Assembly (NCBI RefSeq): GCF_030756675.1
Contig: NZ_JAVBXD010000024.1
Coordinates: 1-64,000 of the forward strand
Length of the DNA stretch: 64,000 bases
Direction of reading: 5' to 3'
From: Bacillus multifaciens
GTDB taxonomy: Bacteria; Bacillota; Bacilli; Bacillales; Bacillaceae_G
Part shown: in pieces, positions 9,497 to 20,033 of the stretch
How the letters are laid out: each line of letters starts with the position of its first letter
How positions within the stretch are numbered: position 1 is the first letter of the stretch
Program-made: the position numbers and the translations under genes
The notes under the pieces: generated by a model
Database searches by the model: none
What the model was told of the DNA's origin: nothing
What the model saw: the letters and a program-made list of their open reading frames with translations, nothing else

Positions 9497-12400
9497 ATGC
9501 CGGGTACAACTAATAAATGGACACCATCTTTATTTCGAAATTATGCACGTGCCGAACATGATGCATGTGGAATCGTTTCCGTGATGGAGAAACGAAACAT
9601 TCCAACGAAAGAAAACATCGATCTTTGCATACAGTCACTTGTAAAAATGAATCACCGCGCTGGATTTATTAATAACGAAGGCGATGGAATCGGAATTCAT
9701 ATCGATCTTCCGAAAGCACTTTGGAAAGAAAAATTAATGAAAAATGGTTATAATCCAACATTAGTGGACCATCCTCACTTTATCGTTGGGCATTTTTTTC
9801 TACAGCAAAAACAAAGTGCACATGCCTTACAAAATGATATTCGCTCCTTACTACAGAGAGAAAATGTAACGATTATATTTGAAACTAGCACTGTAACTAA
9901 CTCTGATGCCCTCGGACCTATCGGTAAACAAGAAGAACCGCTATTTTGGCAAATTGCCGTTATTCCAGAAAAACAACATGAAAAGATTGACCAATTATTA
10001 TTCTCGCTAACGATAGAAATCGAAAAAAATGAAGCGATTCATGTTGCGTCATTCAGTCCAGATCATGTTGTTTATAAGGTGCTCGGAGCTGGCGATACAC
10101 TTGTATCCTATTATGCTGACCTGCAACATCCACTCATCGCATCTACAATGACTCTTGGACATAACCGTTATTCTACGAATACACTATCTAATTTTTTTCG
10201 CGTTCAACCTTTTAGCATCCTTGGACATAATGGAGAAATTAATACGATTGCTAAGCTGCGAGATCAATCTGAAATGATTGATGTGCCACTTACAAATGGC
10301 GGCAGTGACTCGCAAGATTTAAACCGTACACTAGAAACACTTCTTACCAACTACAACTATAGCTTATTCGAAGCAATGGACATATTATTTCCACCAATTA
10401 TTAATGAAATTAAATTATACAAGCCGCATATGCAAGACTTATATACGTATATACGTGAAGCATGGGGACATTTCGCTCAAGGACCGGCTGGAATTATTTC
10501 ACGCCATAAAGATGAAGCTGTTTTTAGCGTAGACTCCCTTGGTTTACGCCCCGTTTGGAAAGTAGAAACGGAAAGCTCTTATATTTTTTCCTCTGAACCA
10601 GGTGTTATTTCTCCGGCTGAATATGTCGCAGAACCAAAATCACTTGCTCCAGGTGAAAAAATAGGGCTGAAGCGAAACCTAGAAGGCGACCTTATTTTAT
10701 ATGAATATGATGCCTACCAAAAAGAAGTATATACACGTATGAAGCAACGAATTGAATCTGTTGACTATCGTCATCATCTACAAGCTCCGCCAACAGATGA
10801 ATTAGATCACCTTGTTTCAATTACAGAAGTAAAAACGGAGCAATACGCGGCTTTCGGCTGGGACCGCGAACATATTCAACTTCTCGAGCAAATGGCTGAA
10901 AAAGGCGCTGAACCAATTCGCTCCCTCGGTCATGATGCCCCTCTTACAGCACTCGATGCAGGAAGACGAAATATCGCTGATTTTATAAAGGAAAGCGTTG
11001 CAGTTGTAACAAATCCTGCAATTGATCGCGACCGAGAAGTAGAGCACTTTTCTACACGTACAATTGTAGGAAAACGGCCAAAGCTGCACGCGGCAAACGA
11101 ACAACCATTTATTGTAGAACTTCCAAGTCCAGTTGTCTTAGAGGGAGCAGCCGGACAACAAGCTGCAAGTCATCTAGATACAGTTTCTTCTGAACAACTC
11201 ATCCGTATGTTCGCTCTGCACAGCACTGTCTATAAATTGTCTGGAACGTTTACAGAGGATGAAACTTTAGGTGCGGCGCTGAATCGACTTGGGGCAGAAG
11301 CTGTGGCAGCAATAAAAAAAGGCACATCACTTCTTATCATTGATGATGCAAAAGCTCATCAAAACGGCCAATTATGGGTTGATCCACACTTACTTACAGC
11401 CAAAATTCATCAAGAGCTCGTGAAGCATAAACTCCGCCGTGATTGTGCAATTGTCGTACGTTCCGGGGCACTTCGTTCTTTACACGACATTGTGACTTTA
11501 TATGGTTTAGGAGCAGATGTTATCAATCCATACCTTACATTTGCAACAGTAAACGATGGAACAGAAACGCCTCTTCTCAACTTATATAACGCATTGAATA
11601 AAGGAATTGAAAAAGTGATTTCAACACTTGGAATTCATGAATTACGCGGCTATGGTCGCCTCTTCTCTTCCATCGGTCTACACGAAGAAATTGCACAGAT
11701 ATTGGATATTACAAATTTCCTTGGATCTAGTAGGTTGGCTTTTTCACTAAAAACACTAGCAGAAGATGCAAAAGCCCGGGCAATCGATTATACAAATGAA
11801 AAAGCAAACATACGAAAAACGTTTCATCTATTCCCGCGCATATGGAAAGCGATTGGAGATATTGCCAAAGGAAATGCATATGATGACTACCGTGAAAAGC
11901 TAAATGAATTAGAAGAAAAGAATCCAACGGCAATTCGTCACCTTATAAAAATAAAAGAAACAAATCATAAAGCGCCAATTGAAAAAGTTTCAATTGCAGT
12001 AAACGCTCATAGTCTCCCATTTATTATTAGCTCGATGTCATTTGGCTCACAAAATGAAATTGCCTTCCGTGCTTATGCCGAGGCTGCTGACCGATTAAAT
12101 ATGATTAGTTTAAACGGTGAAGGCGGCGAAATTAAAGATATGATTGGTAAATATCCACATACACGCGGGCAACAGATTGCATCAGGAAGATTTGGCGTCA
12201 ACGCTGAACTCCTCAATTCATCTAACTTAATTGAAATTAAAATTGGGCAAGGAGCAAAACCAGGAGAAGGCGGACATTTACCAGGTTCAAAAGTAACAGC
12301 AAAAATTGCAGAAGCGCGAAATGCAACAATTGGTTCGGATTTAATCTCACCTTCCAATAACCATGACATTTATTCGATTGAAGATTTAGCGCAAATCATT

Positions 12401-13936
12401 ACTGAAATTAAAACTGCCAATCAACACGCGAAAGTAGCTGTTAAAGTTCCTGTTGTCCCTAATATTGGAACCATTGCAGTAGGCATCGCCAAAGCTGGTG
12501 CTGACTTTATTAACATTAGCGGTTTCGATGGCGGGACAGGTGCCGCACGTATTCATGCCCTGCAGCACGTTGGTCTTCCTGTTGAAATTGGTGTCAAAGC
12601 TGCTCATAACGCCCTGTTAGAAGCTGGAATGAGAGAGCGTGTAGAAATTTGGGCTGACGGCGGCATCCGCAGTGCTGCAGATGCATTAAAAATTATGCTT
12701 CTTGGTGCAAACCGCATCGGCTTCGGTACACTGTCTATGATTGCGATCGGTTGTACGACATGCCGAGGCTGTCATTTAGATACTTGTCATGTCGGGATTG
12801 CAACGCAAATTGAATCAGAAGCACAAGCGAAAGAACATGGGCTGCGTCGCTTCGTACCGCGAAATTTCGAAAGTGCTGTAGAAGGATTGTTACATTTATT
12901 CACAGCTTTTGGCACAGAGCTAAAACGATTAACAGCGCAGCTTGGTTATAACAACTTACAAGAAATTGTCGGCCGTTCTGATTTATTAGAACAAACACAC
13001 GGCCAGCATTTACTAAATTTACATTACTTATTACAAACATTAGAAGATGTAACATACAATACCTTGCAAACAGCAGCGCATCAAGAAGGTAGTAAAGCTC
13101 ATTATTCTATTACATCTAAAGAACTTATTAGCATTGGCGTTGACCAACGTGTGATGGGCGGCATGGAATCTTGCTATCGCACTCGCAGTAAGCTATATGA
13201 AAATCGCGTATTAGAGCCGATCACATTAAAATATACAAACGGGTCTGTTCCTGGAAATGGACTAGGCGCCTATAATAGCGAAAACCTCTTTATTCACGTC
13301 AACGGCGGTGCACAAGACGGCATTGGAAAAACAGCTTTTGGCGGTGGGATTTATATTACAAAAACAAAAGGAAAAGATGGGAAATACTATAACGGTTCTG
13401 TTGGAAAAGGATTCGGATACGGCGCACAAAAAGGAGCATTATATGTACAAGGAAATGCTGACGCTAGAGCAGGGATTCGTCTATCAGGAGCTGATATGAT
13501 TATTGGCGGAAGAATGACAAAACCACTCCCGAAAGAAGAGCATGGAAATATCGGTATTCACGCTAATATAAAAGGATTTGCTTTTGAATATATGACAAAC
13601 GGCCGTGCGCTCGTCCTCGGTGACCCTGGCCCGTGGATTTGTGCCGGAATGACAGGCGGGGTTGTCTACTTACGTCATCATCCTGATTTTGGCTTAACAG
13701 AACAATCATTAAGACGACGAATTGCAAAAGGAGCGAATGTTACGCTTCGTCCGCTCAGCAAAATAGGAGAATCTGATGTGAAAGAGCTGTTATTAGATTA
13801 CATTCGTATATTAAATGAGCATGAACAATACGAAGAGGCCCTGCTCCTCTCACCTTTGCTAACCAATCTAAATTCTCATTTCTACGAAGTAATTCCAACA
13901 AAAGAGCAAGCCGATCCATCTGTTTCAACAGAGTAA
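9497..13936 (+). CDS. gltA: Glutamate synthase, large (alpha) subunit
   Basis: A 1479-residue GOGAT large subunit that makes two glutamates from glutamine and 2-oxoglutarate. The order is a class II glutamine amidotransferase domain (catalytic Cys24 in HDACGIVS, after a 23-residue propeptide), a central domain, an FMN-binding TIM barrel, a cysteine cluster (Cys1086, 1089, 1092, 1097) for the Fe-S centre, and a C-terminal GXGXG beta-helix. AGAGGGGGAT precedes the ATG. No small (beta) subunit gene adjoins it and no gltC regulator is nearby. The beta subunit is either elsewhere, or the enzyme uses ferredoxin. Confidence 0.95.
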   Translation: MPGTTNKWTPSLFRNYARAEHDACGIVSVMEKRNIPTKENIDLCIQSLVKMNHRAGFINNEGDGIGIHIDLPKALWKEKLMKNGYNPTLVDHPHFIVGHFFLQQKQSAHALQNDIRSLLQRENVTIIFETSTVTNSDALGPIGKQEEPLFWQIAVIPEKQHEKIDQLLFSLTIEIEKNEAIHVASFSPDHVVYKVLGAGDTLVSYYADLQHPLIASTMTLGHNRYSTNTLSNFFRVQPFSILGHNGEINTIAKLRDQSEMIDVPLTNGGSDSQDLNRTLETLLTNYNYSLFEAMDILFPPIINEIKLYKPHMQDLYTYIREAWGHFAQGPAGIISRHKDEAVFSVDSLGLRPVWKVETESSYIFSSEPGVISPAEYVAEPKSLAPGEKIGLKRNLEGDLILYEYDAYQKEVYTRMKQRIESVDYRHHLQAPPTDELDHLVSITEVKTEQYAAFGWDREHIQLLEQMAEKGAEPIRSLGHDAPLTALDAGRRNIADFIKESVAVVTNPAIDRDREVEHFSTRTIVGKRPKLHAANEQPFIVELPSPVVLEGAAGQQAASHLDTVSSEQLIRMFALHSTVYKLSGTFTEDETLGAALNRLGAEAVAAIKKGTSLLIIDDAKAHQNGQLWVDPHLLTAKIHQELVKHKLRRDCAIVVRSGALRSLHDIVTLYGLGADVINPYLTFATVNDGTETPLLNLYNALNKGIEKVISTLGIHELRGYGRLFSSIGLHEEIAQILDITNFLGSSRLAFSLKTLAEDAKARAIDYTNEKANIRKTFHLFPRIWKAIGDIAKGNAYDDYREKLNELEEKNPTAIRHLIKIKETNHKAPIEKVSIAVNAHSLPFIISSMSFGSQNEIAFRAYAEAADRLNMISLNGEGGEIKDMIGKYPHTRGQQIASGRFGVNAELLNSSNLIEIKIGQGAKPGEGGHLPGSKVTAKIAEARNATIGSDLISPSNNHDIYSIEDLAQIITEIKTANQHAKVAVKVPVVPNIGTIAVGIAKAGADFINISGFDGGTGAARIHALQHVGLPVEIGVKAAHNALLEAGMRERVEIWADGGIRSAADALKIMLLGANRIGFGTLSMIAIGCTTCRGCHLDTCHVGIATQIESEAQAKEHGLRRFVPRNFESAVEGLLHLFTAFGTELKRLTAQLGYNNLQEIVGRSDLLEQTHGQHLLNLHYLLQTLEDVTYNTLQTAAHQEGSKAHYSITSKELISIGVDQRVMGGMESCYRTRSKLYENRVLEPITLKYTNGSVPGNGLGAYNSENLFIHVNGGAQDGIGKTAFGGGIYITKTKGKDGKYYNGSVGKGFGYGAQKGALYVQGNADARAGIRLSGADMIIGGRMTKPLPKEEHGNIGIHANIKGFAFEYMTNGRALVLGDPGPWICAGMTGGVVYLRHHPDFGLTEQSLRRRIAKGANVTLRPLSKIGESDVKELLLDYIRILNEHEQYEEALLLSPLLTNLNSHFYEVIPTKEQADPSVSTE

Positions 13937-14004
13937 AGCAAAAGGATAACAGCTTTCTTATTGACGACTTTTCATTCTCATAGTACTCTATAACAAATTA
14001 CAAA

Positions 14005-14033
14005 AACCTGCTGAAATTCAGCAGGTTTTTTCA
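14005..14033 (+). terminator. Terminator of glutamate synthase gene
   Basis: The stem AACCTGCTGA/TCAGCAGGTT is followed by a run of T, 70 bp after the gltA stop. Confidence 0.9.
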
Positions 14034-14124
14034 TTAAAATACTACTTGCTAACATAAGTTAATGAATGTATAGTATCATATTGTACATTCATTCTGACAA
14101 GAAAGAAAGGATATAGAAAAGAGT

Positions 14125-15213
14125 ATGAAACTTGGTGCTCGCGTTTTAAAAACGGGTATTGCCATTACATTAGCTTTATTTACATGTGTACTGCTTGGAT
14201 TACCAAGCCCTGTATTTGCGGGAATCTCAGCAATTTTTGCTGTACAGCCTTCTGTGTACCGCTCATATTTAACAGCTTTAGAACAAATTCAAGCAAATGT
14301 AATGGGAGCAATTTTTGCAATTGTCTTTGTATTTGCTTTTGGAAGTAATCCTCTTACTATTGGATTAACGTGCATATTAGTTATTGCACTTGCTTTAAAA
14401 TTACATCTAGAAAATACCATTTCTATTGCGCTCGTAACGGTTATTGCCATTATGGAATATCAAGGAGCAAATTTCTTTGATTTTGCCCTATTACGATTCG
14501 CAACAATTATGATTGGGATTATTGCGGCATCTCTCGTAAACTTAATATTTATGCCGCCAAAATACGAAACAAAACTCTATCATAAAATCGTGGATAGTAC
14601 AGAAGAAATTGTAAAATGGATTCGAATGAGCAGTAGGCAGGCATCTGATTTCACAACATTGAAAACAGATATTGACCGTATGAAAGAAAGAATGATTCGT
14701 TTAAACCATTACTATTTGTTGTATAAAGAAGAAAGAAGTTATACAAAAAAAGTACAAGTTGCTAAAATTCGTAAACTAGTCCTATTTAGACAAATGTTAG
14801 CAACAACAAGTCGCGCTTTAAGTACATTAAAGGCGCTCCATCGAACAGAGAACGAGTTACGATATATGCCAGAATCATTTCAAGAATCGATTCAAAATGA
14901 GCTGGATTCATTAACTCATTATCATGAGCAAGTATTGCTCAAATTTATCGGGAAAGCAAAGAAACAACAATCTGTTGAAATACTTGACGAAGTTTCTGTT
15001 GGAAAACAACAACTAATTGATATATTTATGAACTATCAAAATAAAGATGACGAAGAAAGCTATCGAATATGGCTTCATTTGTTTCCTCTCGTTTCAGCTA
15101 TTATTAATTATAGCGAAGAAGTAGAACATTTAGATTTACTTGTAGACAGTTTCTATACGTATCACAACCCAGAAGATGAACTACAAATTCACGAAAAACA
15201 AGAGGACGAATAA
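14125..15213 (+). CDS. ygaE: Aromatic-acid exporter family membrane protein YgaE
   Basis: A 362-residue protein of the ArAE/FUSC type. Four to five transmembrane helices occupy residues 10-145, followed by a cytoplasmic, mostly helical C-terminal domain of about 215 residues. The family exports aromatic carboxylates, but the substrate here is unknown. The position between the ABC transporter ygaD and gsaB matches B. subtilis ygaE. AGAAAGGATATAG precedes the ATG. Confidence 0.85.
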   Translation: MKLGARVLKTGIAITLALFTCVLLGLPSPVFAGISAIFAVQPSVYRSYLTALEQIQANVMGAIFAIVFVFAFGSNPLTIGLTCILVIALALKLHLENTISIALVTVIAIMEYQGANFFDFALLRFATIMIGIIAASLVNLIFMPPKYETKLYHKIVDSTEEIVKWIRMSSRQASDFTTLKTDIDRMKERMIRLNHYYLLYKEERSYTKKVQVAKIRKLVLFRQMLATTSRALSTLKALHRTENELRYMPESFQESIQNELDSLTHYHEQVLLKFIGKAKKQQSVEILDEVSVGKQQLIDIFMNYQNKDDEESYRIWLHLFPLVSAIINYSEEVEHLDLLVDSFYTYHNPEDELQIHEKQEDE

Positions 15214-15215
15214 GA

Positions 15216-15250
15216 AAACGACCCTTTCCTATTATGAAGGGGTCGTTTCT
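15216..15250. terminator. Bidirectional terminator between ygaE and ygaD
   Basis: The stem AAACGACCC/GGGTCGTTT has T-rich flanks on both strands. It overlaps the last codons of ygaD, so two convergent genes share it. Confidence 0.85.
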
Positions 15251-16989
15251 TTTATATTTTGAATTTGATATAAATTATAGTAATAACCACGCTTTTCCAT
15301 TAATTGCTGATGCGAACCCTTTTCTTTTATTTCACCATCTTCTAAATAAATGATTGTATCTACGTGTGTAATTGTCGATAATCGATGCACAATCATAATT
15401 GTAGTTCGATCAGCCGCTAACGTTTGCAATGCTTCTTGAATATAACGTTCATTTTCTAAATCAAGCGCAGATGTAGCTTCGTCTAAAATAAGCAACGACG
15501 GATTTTTTAAAAATACACGCGCAATCGCGATGCGTTGCCTTTGACCACCAGACAATTTTACACCTCTTTCCCCGACCACCGTTTCATATCCGTCCGGTAA
15601 ACTCATAATAAAATCATGAATATGTGCGGCTTTAGCTGCTTCGACTACCTCTTCATCTGCCGCTTCTGGTCTTCCATATAAAATATTGGCACCAATTGTA
15701 TCGCTAAATAAAATATTATCTTGCAAGACAAGACCAATATGACTGCGTAAATTCCGCGCATTATAGTTTCTAACGTCCATCTCATCTACATAAATCGCTC
15801 CTTTAGAAACGTCATAAAAGCGCGGAATTAAACTGGCAAGCGAAGACTTTCCACCCCCGCTTAAACCAACAAGTGCTACTTTCTCACCTGGTGAAATAGA
15901 TAAAGAAATATTTCGGAGTACATCTTGTTCCTTTTCATTATAACGAAATGAAACATTTTCAAATATAATCTCACCTCGAAGCGACTTCTTTGTAATCGCA
16001 TTGGGACAATCTACAATATCATACTCTTCATCTAGTAATTCAAAAACGCGGTCCATAGAGGCAAAAGCTTGTGTAAGTGTCGTCGAAGAGTTTACAAGGC
16101 GGCGCAGCGGACTATATAAACTATCCATATATCCAACAAAAGCTACCATTGTGCCCAGCGTTAACGATCCATGAATGACTTCATAAGCAGCAAAAGCAAT
16201 TACGATTAAAGGTCCAAGATCCGTTAATGTGTTTACAGTAGAAAATGTCCTTGCTGTCCAGCTTGTATGAGTTAATGCCTTTGTTAAAAATGCACTGTTT
16301 TTCTCTTGAAATTTCTCTTTTTCATACTCCTCTAAAGCAAAGCTTCGCGTGACTTGCATCCCTTGAATACGCTCATGTAAATAGCCTTGCATCGTTGCCA
16401 GCGCTTGTGAACGCTCTCGTGTTAATGTTCGAAGACGACTGAAAAAATACTTAACTGCAATTACGTACAAAGGCAGTACGAGTAAGGAAACGAGCGTTAA
16501 TTTCACATTCATCGAAAACATAACCGTAATCGCAATAAAAATCGTTGCTGTATCAAGCCACACATTCATTAATCCAGTAATAACGAAGTCTTTCGTCTGC
16601 TCAACATCGTTTATTACACGAGAAATAACTTCACCCGTCTTTGTATTAGAATAAAATCGTAAGCTTAATTTTTGTAAGTGCGCGAAAATATGTTTTCTCA
16701 AATCATACAACACTGCATTTCCAATACGCTGCGCAAAGTATTGGCGATAGTATTCAATCGGCGGACGTAATACCGCAAAAATAAACATAGCAATCCCGAT
16801 AGCCACAAATAATTGAGATGTTTTCTGCTCTAGTGAACTTCCGCCTTGAATAATATCATCAATAATATACTTTAATAACCACGGCATAATAAGCGGAATA
16901 CCAAATTTAATAAGACCGATTACAATGGTAATCGTAATGAGCCACCGATATGGCTTTACGAATTGGAGATACCGTTTGATTCCTTGCAT
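15232..16989 (-). CDS. ygaD: ABC exporter, fused membrane and ATPase (YgaD type)
   Basis: A 585-residue half-transporter of the MsbA/multidrug lipid-exporter type. Six transmembrane helices (about residues 15-310) are followed by an ATPase domain with Walker A GLSGGGKSS, signature LSGGQ, Walker B LLILDEAT and an H-loop histidine. It probably works as a homodimer. The frame opens at 17007, but the ATG at 16989 has GGGAGGGAG at proper spacing. It corresponds to B. subtilis YgaD. Confidence 0.92.
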   Translation of the reverse strand: MQGIKRYLQFVKPYRWLITITIVIGLIKFGIPLIMPWLLKYIIDDIIQGGSSLEQKTSQLFVAIGIAMFIFAVLRPPIEYYRQYFAQRIGNAVLYDLRKHIFAHLQKLSLRFYSNTKTGEVISRVINDVEQTKDFVITGLMNVWLDTATIFIAITVMFSMNVKLTLVSLLVLPLYVIAVKYFFSRLRTLTRERSQALATMQGYLHERIQGMQVTRSFALEEYEKEKFQEKNSAFLTKALTHTSWTARTFSTVNTLTDLGPLIVIAFAAYEVIHGSLTLGTMVAFVGYMDSLYSPLRRLVNSSTTLTQAFASMDRVFELLDEEYDIVDCPNAITKKSLRGEIIFENVSFRYNEKEQDVLRNISLSISPGEKVALVGLSGGGKSSLASLIPRFYDVSKGAIYVDEMDVRNYNARNLRSHIGLVLQDNILFSDTIGANILYGRPEAADEEVVEAAKAAHIHDFIMSLPDGYETVVGERGVKLSGGQRQRIAIARVFLKNPSLLILDEATSALDLENERYIQEALQTLAADRTTIMIVHRLSTITHVDTIIYLEDGEIKEKGSHQQLMEKRGYYYNLYQIQNIKETTPS

Positions 16990-17019
16990 GCCTCTCCCTC
17001 CCATCATGTTAAAAGGATA

Positions 17020-17046
17020 AAACCTGCTGGACGCCCTAGCAGGTTT
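17020..17046 (-). terminator. Terminator between ygaC and ygaD
   Basis: The stem AAACCTGCT/AGCAGGTTT has T-rich sequence on both exits. On the minus strand it separates ygaC from the downstream ygaD, so the two are unlikely to be a simple operon. Confidence 0.8.
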
Positions 17047-17051
17047 TTTCT

Positions 17052-17582
17052 TTAATCTCTATACATTAAATATCGTTCATACCACATATCAATAAAATCA
17101 GGAGCAAACGGACCCTTTCGCTGATGAATCCACTGCGTTAAATATTCAACATTTCGTTTTAAAATCGTGTCAATGACAGCCGGATAATTCATAATCTCAC
17201 GATGTTTTTCGTACTCATCTTCATCTAACAATGTATACGTCATATCAGGATACACTTTAATATCTAAATCATAGTCAATATATTTTAATGCTTCATGATC
17301 ATAGGCAAATGGTGAACTTAAATTACAATAGTAATACACACCTTCCTGCCTTAGCATGCCAATAACATTAAACCAATAATTCGAATGAAAATAGCAAACA
17401 GCCGGTTCACGAGTAATCCATGTTCGTCCATCAGCCTCTGTTACGACCGTTCGATCATTTGCTCCAATCACAAGACTTTGTGTCCCCTTTAAAACGGTTG
17501 TTTCTTCCCACATTCTATGAATGGAACCGTTATGTTTATAACTATGTATTTGTATTTTTTCTCCTTCTTTGGGAAACCCCAT
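17052..17582 (-). CDS. ygaC: DUF402 nucleoside tri-/diphosphatase (UPF0374, YgaC)
   Basis: A 176-residue DUF402 protein. Family members characterised in Staphylococcus hydrolyse nucleoside tri- and diphosphates (Ntdp). The characteristic central segment with NLSSPFAYD and the acidic [11 protein letters not shown] is visible. Length equals the family standard. The position next to ygaD and ygaB matches B. subtilis. A ribosome-binding site of the type GAAGGGAGAAAGT precedes the ATG. Confidence 0.88.
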   Translation of the reverse strand: MGFPKEGEKIQIHSYKHNGSIHRMWEETTVLKGTQSLVIGANDRTVVTEADGRTWITREPAVCYFHSNYWFNVIGMLRQEGVYYYCNLSSPFAYDHEALKYIDYDLDIKVYPDMTYTLLDEDEYEKHREIMNYPAVIDTILKRNVEYLTQWIHQRKGPFAPDFIDMWYERYLMYRD

Positions 17583-17731
17583 ACTTTCTCCCTTCTTTCG
17601 CCGTGAACGCTCTTCTAAAGTTGTTATTTGAAATGCCGTTCATTCTTACTCTTTTTCAAACATATTGAGCCGAATTCACTTTTCTCTTTATTATAACGTT
17701 TCTGTCGAAATTTTAAAACAAAAGAGCCGAT

Positions 17732-17992
17732 TCATGAAATCGTCTCTTCACTTGAAAGCATCTTCTCATTTTCAAAAGAATGAATGACCGCAGCTGTTTG
17801 CTGCTCAAACTTCAACTGTAAACCTTTTAATGCTTTTTCTGTTCGTTGAATTTCTTGACGAATAAAATGAAGTTCTTTCGCATCTTGCTCATTCATTTCA
17901 AGATGTTGATATTTTTCTAAATGAACTTGTAACTTTAATAATTCATCCATCGTCCGCAATTGCTCTTCAACCAATTCATCAAACAGTTTCAT
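17732..17992 (-). CDS. ygaB: YgaB family coiled-coil protein
   Basis: An 86-residue hydrophilic protein predicted to be almost entirely helical, with heptad-like Leu spacing and no membrane segment. Position (between sspE and ygaC), size and composition match B. subtilis YgaB, whose function is not known. AGGAGGGATG lies immediately upstream. A weak hairpin at about 17720-17748 overlaps its stop codon and probably ends transcription. Confidence 0.8.
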   Translation of the reverse strand: MKLFDELVEEQLRTMDELLKLQVHLEKYQHLEMNEQDAKELHFIRQEIQRTEKALKGLQLKFEQQTAAVIHSFENEKMLSSEETIS

Positions 17993-18093
17993 CCCATCCC
18001 TCCTAAAAATCCTATTACATATTTTCGAATAAAACCGCTTCGTCTCCTTTGACTATATTTGTTGACTTATTAGAAGTTATGTCGGCTTACACA

Positions 18094-18133
18094 AAGAAAA
18101 ACACTCCCCTTACATTAGAGGAGTGTTTTTCTT
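18094..18133 (-). terminator. Terminator of sspE
   Basis: The 14-bp stem AAGAAAAACACTCC/GGAGTGTTTTTCTT lies just past the sspE stop. The A-rich 5' arm supplies the T run on the minus strand. Confidence 0.88.
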
Positions 18134-18144
18134 ATTGGTTCGAA

Positions 18145-18420
18145 CTAAGATTTTTTTGCTGCTGATTTTGCGTTTTGTTGTTTTACTGCTTGTACATTTG
18201 TTTCTGTTGCAAACTCTGTACCATAGCTAGCATTTGCACTTTGAGCGCTAGCACTAGAAGCTTGTGATTTCTTAGCTTCTGCTTGAGCGTTTTGTTGTTT
18301 TACTGCTTGTACATTTGTTTCTGTTGCAAATTCTGTGCCATAGCTAGCGCTTTGTTGTTTTGCGCTTTGAATGCTAGCACCAGAAGTTGTTTTACCTAAG
18401 CTTTGTTGTTTTTGATTCAT
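18145..18420 (-). CDS. sspE: Gamma-type small acid-soluble spore protein
   Basis: A 91-residue spore-core amino-acid reserve protein. It has two copies of a repeat carrying the germination protease (GPR) recognition sequence, EFATETNV, each preceded by a Ser/Ala/Gln-rich stretch. The repeats are also nearly identical in DNA (around 18160-18235 and 18285-18350). The frame opens 11 codons upstream, but GGAGGTGAGAA before the ATG at 18420 fixes the start. Gamma-SASP do not bind DNA. They are made in the forespore and degraded at germination. Confidence 0.95.
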   Translation of the reverse strand: MNQKQQSLGKTTSGASIQSAKQQSASYGTEFATETNVQAVKQQNAQAEAKKSQASSASAQSANASYGTEFATETNVQAVKQQNAKSAAKKS

Positions 18421-18555
18421 CTTTCTCACCTCCACAACAAATAATGTAACCATCCTTGCCTGAACCTATCCGTTAAAAACGTGAAAAGAAAAATTTTTTT
18501 TACGTATACAGATAAAAACGTTCATTCAAACTAATTATGATGGAGGTGCTACACA

Positions 18556-18780
18556 ATGTATGTTGGACGTGATATGACAGAGTTATCAATGACTCCGAAA
18601 GATCAATGGAATCAAGAAGAGCTCGCTTATTTTCATCATTCCTTACAACAAATGATGCCCTACTTAAACGTAGAAGGACAAACCATTTATAAAGAAGTTG
18701 TAAAAGAAATTGAAGCACGTGGCGGCCTGCAGCGGCAACAAGCTGATTGGATGCATAGTACAGAAATACCTCATGATTAA
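18556..18780 (+). CDS. YfhS-like small protein
   Basis: A 74-residue hydrophilic protein resembling B. subtilis YfhS, found in the same mutY-sspE interval. The function is unknown; sporulation-linked expression is plausible from the location. GATGGAGGTGCTACACA precedes the ATG. No signal peptide or membrane segment. Confidence 0.75.
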   Translation: MYVGRDMTELSMTPKDQWNQEELAYFHHSLQQMMPYLNVEGQTIYKEVVKEIEARGGLQRQQADWMHSTEIPHD

Positions 18781-18783
18781 GAG

Positions 18784-18810
18784 CTCCAGCCGCTACGGCT
18801 GGAGTCTTTT
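18784..18810 (+). terminator. Terminator between yfhS-like gene and mutY
   Basis: The stem CTCCAGCCG/CGGCTGGAG with a 3-nt loop is followed by TCTTTT on the plus strand. It overlaps the mutY stop codon (18793-18795). Confidence 0.88.
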
Positions 18811-19887
18811 CACGCACTCTTCATAAATTGTTCGATGTGATTTCGAAATAGGCAATTGTTCAAATTCTTCAGTAGTGATTATTTTTAAATGATCCGTTTC
18901 AACAATTGGTTGCAACGCGGTACCATAAAATACAAAGATATCCCACGTTCTATGCGTAAATGTATGATGAACATTCATTGCATAATCATCAATAGCAACA
19001 GAAAGAGAAAAATTCTCTTTCATATAGTCTGTTAATTGCTGTTTATGATTACGAATCCCTTCTCCAATCTCTACATTCGGAAATTCCCACATGTTAGCAA
19101 GTAAGCCTGTGCTCGCTCGTTTATTCACAACATATTTACCATCTTCAGTGCGCAATACACCAGCAACAAGCGGAACCATTTTTGGTGCCTTCGCTTTACT
19201 TTTCACCGGCAATTCTTTTTGTACACCTTCTGCAAATGCACGGCAATGCTCCCGAACCGGACATAAAAGACAAGATGGATTTTTCGGAACACAAACCAGT
19301 GCCCCGAGTTCCATCAATCCTTGATTAAAATAAGATGGATTTTCTTTTGAGATGATTTGGCGCACAACCTCTTCAAATACTTTACGTGTTTTTGGTTTGG
19401 CGATATCATCCCAAATTGACAAAATGCGTGATAAGACACGCATCACATTTCCATCAACAGCCGGCTCTGGAACTCCGTAAGCAATACTCAAAATCGCCCC
19501 TTTTGTATAGGGCCCTACACCTTTTAACTTTTCAATTTTTTTTACATCATTAGGAACTTTTCCGCCGTACTGTTCCTTTACTTCTTTTACGGCAGCGTGT
19601 AAGTTACGCGCTCTCGAATAATAACCAAGGCCTTCCCACGCTTTTAACACTTCTTCATCTTCTGCATCAGCTAACGCTTCTAATGTTGGGAACTTTTCCA
19701 TAAAGTTTGCGTAATATGGTTTTACAGCTTCAACCCGCGTTTGCTGAAGCATAATTTCCGAAACCCAAACGCGATATGGATCTTTATTCATGCGCCATGG
19801 TAAATCACGCTGCTCTGTTTCAAACCAACTGATTAAATCATGCCCAAATTTTTCTATGTTAAATTCATCTAATATCTCAAGTTTCAA
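18793..19887 (-). CDS. mutY: A/G-specific adenine DNA glycosylase MutY
   Basis: A 364-residue base-excision repair enzyme that removes adenine mispaired with 8-oxoguanine. The HhH-GPD fold has catalytic Glu44 (SEIMLQQT) and Asp145 (VDGNVMR). The 4Fe-4S ligands are Cys199, Cys206, Cys209 and Cys215 (C-x6-C-x2-C-x5-C). A C-terminal Nudix-like domain recognises 8-oxoG. The start is TTG, with GAGGGGGATC seven bases before it. Synteny matches B. subtilis YfhQ/MutY. Confidence 0.96.
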   Translation of the reverse strand: MKLEILDEFNIEKFGHDLISWFETEQRDLPWRMNKDPYRVWVSEIMLQQTRVEAVKPYYANFMEKFPTLEALADAEDEEVLKAWEGLGYYSRARNLHAAVKEVKEQYGGKVPNDVKKIEKLKGVGPYTKGAILSIAYGVPEPAVDGNVMRVLSRILSIWDDIAKPKTRKVFEEVVRQIISKENPSYFNQGLMELGALVCVPKNPSCLLCPVREHCRAFAEGVQKELPVKSKAKAPKMVPLVAGVLRTEDGKYVVNKRASTGLLANMWEFPNVEIGEGIRNHKQQLTDYMKENFSLSVAIDDYAMNVHHTFTHRTWDIFVFYGTALQPIVETDHLKIITTEEFEQLPISKSHRTIYEECVKRLQP

Positions 19888-20033
19888 ACTTGATCCCCCT
19901 CATTTTTGCATATACGTACTATTATAATGAATTTAGGAGAAAACTTAAGTAAGATGATATAAGAAATTAAAGGCAAATGCCTTGTGATATAGAATAAAAA
20001 GAGTTACATTAATAAAAAACGGAGGTGGTTTTC

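Noticed and set aside
18500-18817. 105-codon minus-strand frame over the yfhS-like gene
   Set aside because: Antisense to a better-supported gene with a good ribosome-binding site and terminator.
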